Shown here in pieces: positions 63,163 through 64,000 of a DNA stretch of 64,000 bases (positions within the stretch are counted from its first letter, which is position 1; each line of letters opens with the position of its first letter). The DNA comes from RGIG9115 sp045603225 (GTDB lineage Bacteria > Bacillota > Clostridia > UBA1381), in the NCBI GenBank assembly GCA_045603225.1, contig JAZULT010000065.1:1-64000 (forward strand), read 5' to 3'. The notes beneath the pieces were generated by a model. It had not been told where the DNA came from. It did no database searches and was given only the letters and a program-made list of their open reading frames with translations. Made by a program: the position numbers and the translations under genes.

Positions 63163-64000
63163 ATGAATCATATCACTTTTTTACAAAAAGGTATTATAAG
63201 AATCAGCGCAAGAGATAATATGCCGCAAAGCTATCTCGAAAAATACGGAATCCTGACAATACCGGAATCTTCCGATGATACACCTGATGTAACTGTTAAA
63301 GACAATTCCATAACATTACCTAACGGAAAAACCATAGAATTTTTCACACGGGAAGATACAAAGCTTTGGGAAGACGAAGTCGGTTATATGCACCGAAAGT
63401 TCAGAAATGCAATCCCAATAAGCCGTATTCAGGGCAGACCGGACGAGGTTTTCCCGCCGGAATGCAGTGAGCTTGAAGGTCGTAACTCCGAAAAAAAATT
63501 CGGTATAAGCTTTAAAATATCTCAGGACGAAAAATTCTACGGTCTCGGAGAAGCTTCATCCGACACTATACAGCTGAGAGGAAATTCGTATCAGAACTGG
63601 GCAGTCTACAAGCAAAACGAAATATCTATCCCTCTCGTTTACAGCAACAAAAACTGGGGTGTTTTTATCGCAGCAGAAGACAGACATTTCGTGGATATAG
63701 ACGACAACATAAAAGATTCTCTCACAATTCTCGGTAACCTCGATGAGCTTGATGTATTTCTGTTATATGGAGACAGTATGAAAGATATAATCAGGCTTTA
63801 TACTGACCTGACCGGAAAAAGTATGTTGCTTCCCAAATGGGGGTACGGACTTACATATATAGCACAGATACATCAGAATCAGTTTGAGATATTAGATGAT
63901 ATGATGCGTTTTCGCAAAAGTCATATTCCGTGTGATAACGTTAGTCTGGAGCCGGGCTGGATGACTAAATTCTATGATTATTCTTTTGATAAAAAATGGG
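63163..64000 (+). CDS. GH31-family glycoside hydrolase (5' part, runs off the window)
   Basis: The start is ATG 63163, with CAGGAGAA upstream. The first 279 residues are visible and open to the edge. They have the GH31 N-terminal beta-sandwich (FYGLGEASSD, WAVYKQNEISIPLVYSNKNWGVFI) and the beginning of the catalytic barrel (PKWGYGLTYIA, IPCDNVSLEPGW). There is no signal peptide, so it probably acts in the cytoplasm on alpha-xylosides or alpha-glucosides. The catalytic Asp residues lie beyond the window. It is likely co-transcribed with the secreted SGNH esterase. Confidence 0.88.
   Translation, partial: MNHITFLQKGIIRISARDNMPQSYLEKYGILTIPESSDDTPDVTVKDNSITLPNGKTIEFFTREDTKLWEDEVGYMHRKFRNAIPISRIQGRPDEVFPPECSELEGRNSEKKFGISFKISQDEKFYGLGEASSDTIQLRGNSYQNWAVYKQNEISIPLVYSNKNWGVFIAAEDRHFVDIDDNIKDSLTILGNLDELDVFLLYGDSMKDIIRLYTDLTGKSMLLPKWGYGLTYIAQIHQNQFEILDDMMRFRKSHIPCDNVSLEPGWMTKFYDYSFDKKW

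Overview
The window looks like a chromosomal segment of an anaerobic, low-GC Gram-positive bacterium of the Clostridia that degrades glycans. The grounds are consensus sigma-A promoters (TTGACA, 17 bp, TATAAT), strong AGGAGG-type ribosome binding sites, a glgB-glgC-glgD glycogen cluster of the Firmicutes type, IorAB, an XerS-like recombinase and many glycan-active enzymes. No rRNA, tRNA or CRISPR array was seen.

Layout. 1-1123: the 3' end of an IS1182-type transposase, a degraded structured repeat and a small membrane zinc-knuckle protein. 1124-9893: a G5/3D cell-wall protein, an SDR, the glycogen operon glgB-glgC-glgD with a trailing lipoprotein, a DMT transporter and a lipoprotein cyclophilin. 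9937-14995 (minus strand): a beta-helix/SGNH fusion, a heparinase-like protein and a lipoprotein. 15144-20443: iorA-iorB-trmB-HAD hydrolase-CHAP protein. 20560-26228: a nucleoid-associated protein, a Na+/solute symporter with a folded leader, an acyl/aryl-CoA ligase, a MarR regulator with a palindromic operator, and an XRE regulator fused to a desulfoferrodoxin-like domain. 26326-30676: DMT transporter, amidase, phosphoesterase, XerS-like recombinase and SGNH hydrolase. 30937-34954: a GH2 beta-galactosidase divergent from an AraC regulator.

35805-52536 is the largest accessory unit. Seven tightly spaced minus-strand genes (two giant secreted deacetylase-like proteins, GH3, MDR dehydrogenase, sugar isomerase/epimerase, GH57-like enzyme, SPASM radical SAM protein) run away from a divergent two-component system that probably senses the substrate. 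An HNH gene overlapping the last of them looks like a prophage scar. 52694-58273 is a restriction-modification island: two related cytosine-5 methyltransferases flank a PUA/EVE-like reader nuclease and a Sau3AI/MutH-type endonuclease. 58958-64000: a giant secreted SGNH hydrolase with a duplicated module, then the start of a GH31 enzyme.

The most unusual feature is a ~260-290 bp non-coding repeat present three times (12251, 30682 reversed, 35041) plus a relic at 262-440. It folds into nested hairpins, and one stem-loop is replaced in one copy by an unrelated sequence that still forms a hairpin. This suggests a structured RNA or a hairpin-rich miniature mobile element. All functional calls rest on reading motifs by eye; no database search was run.
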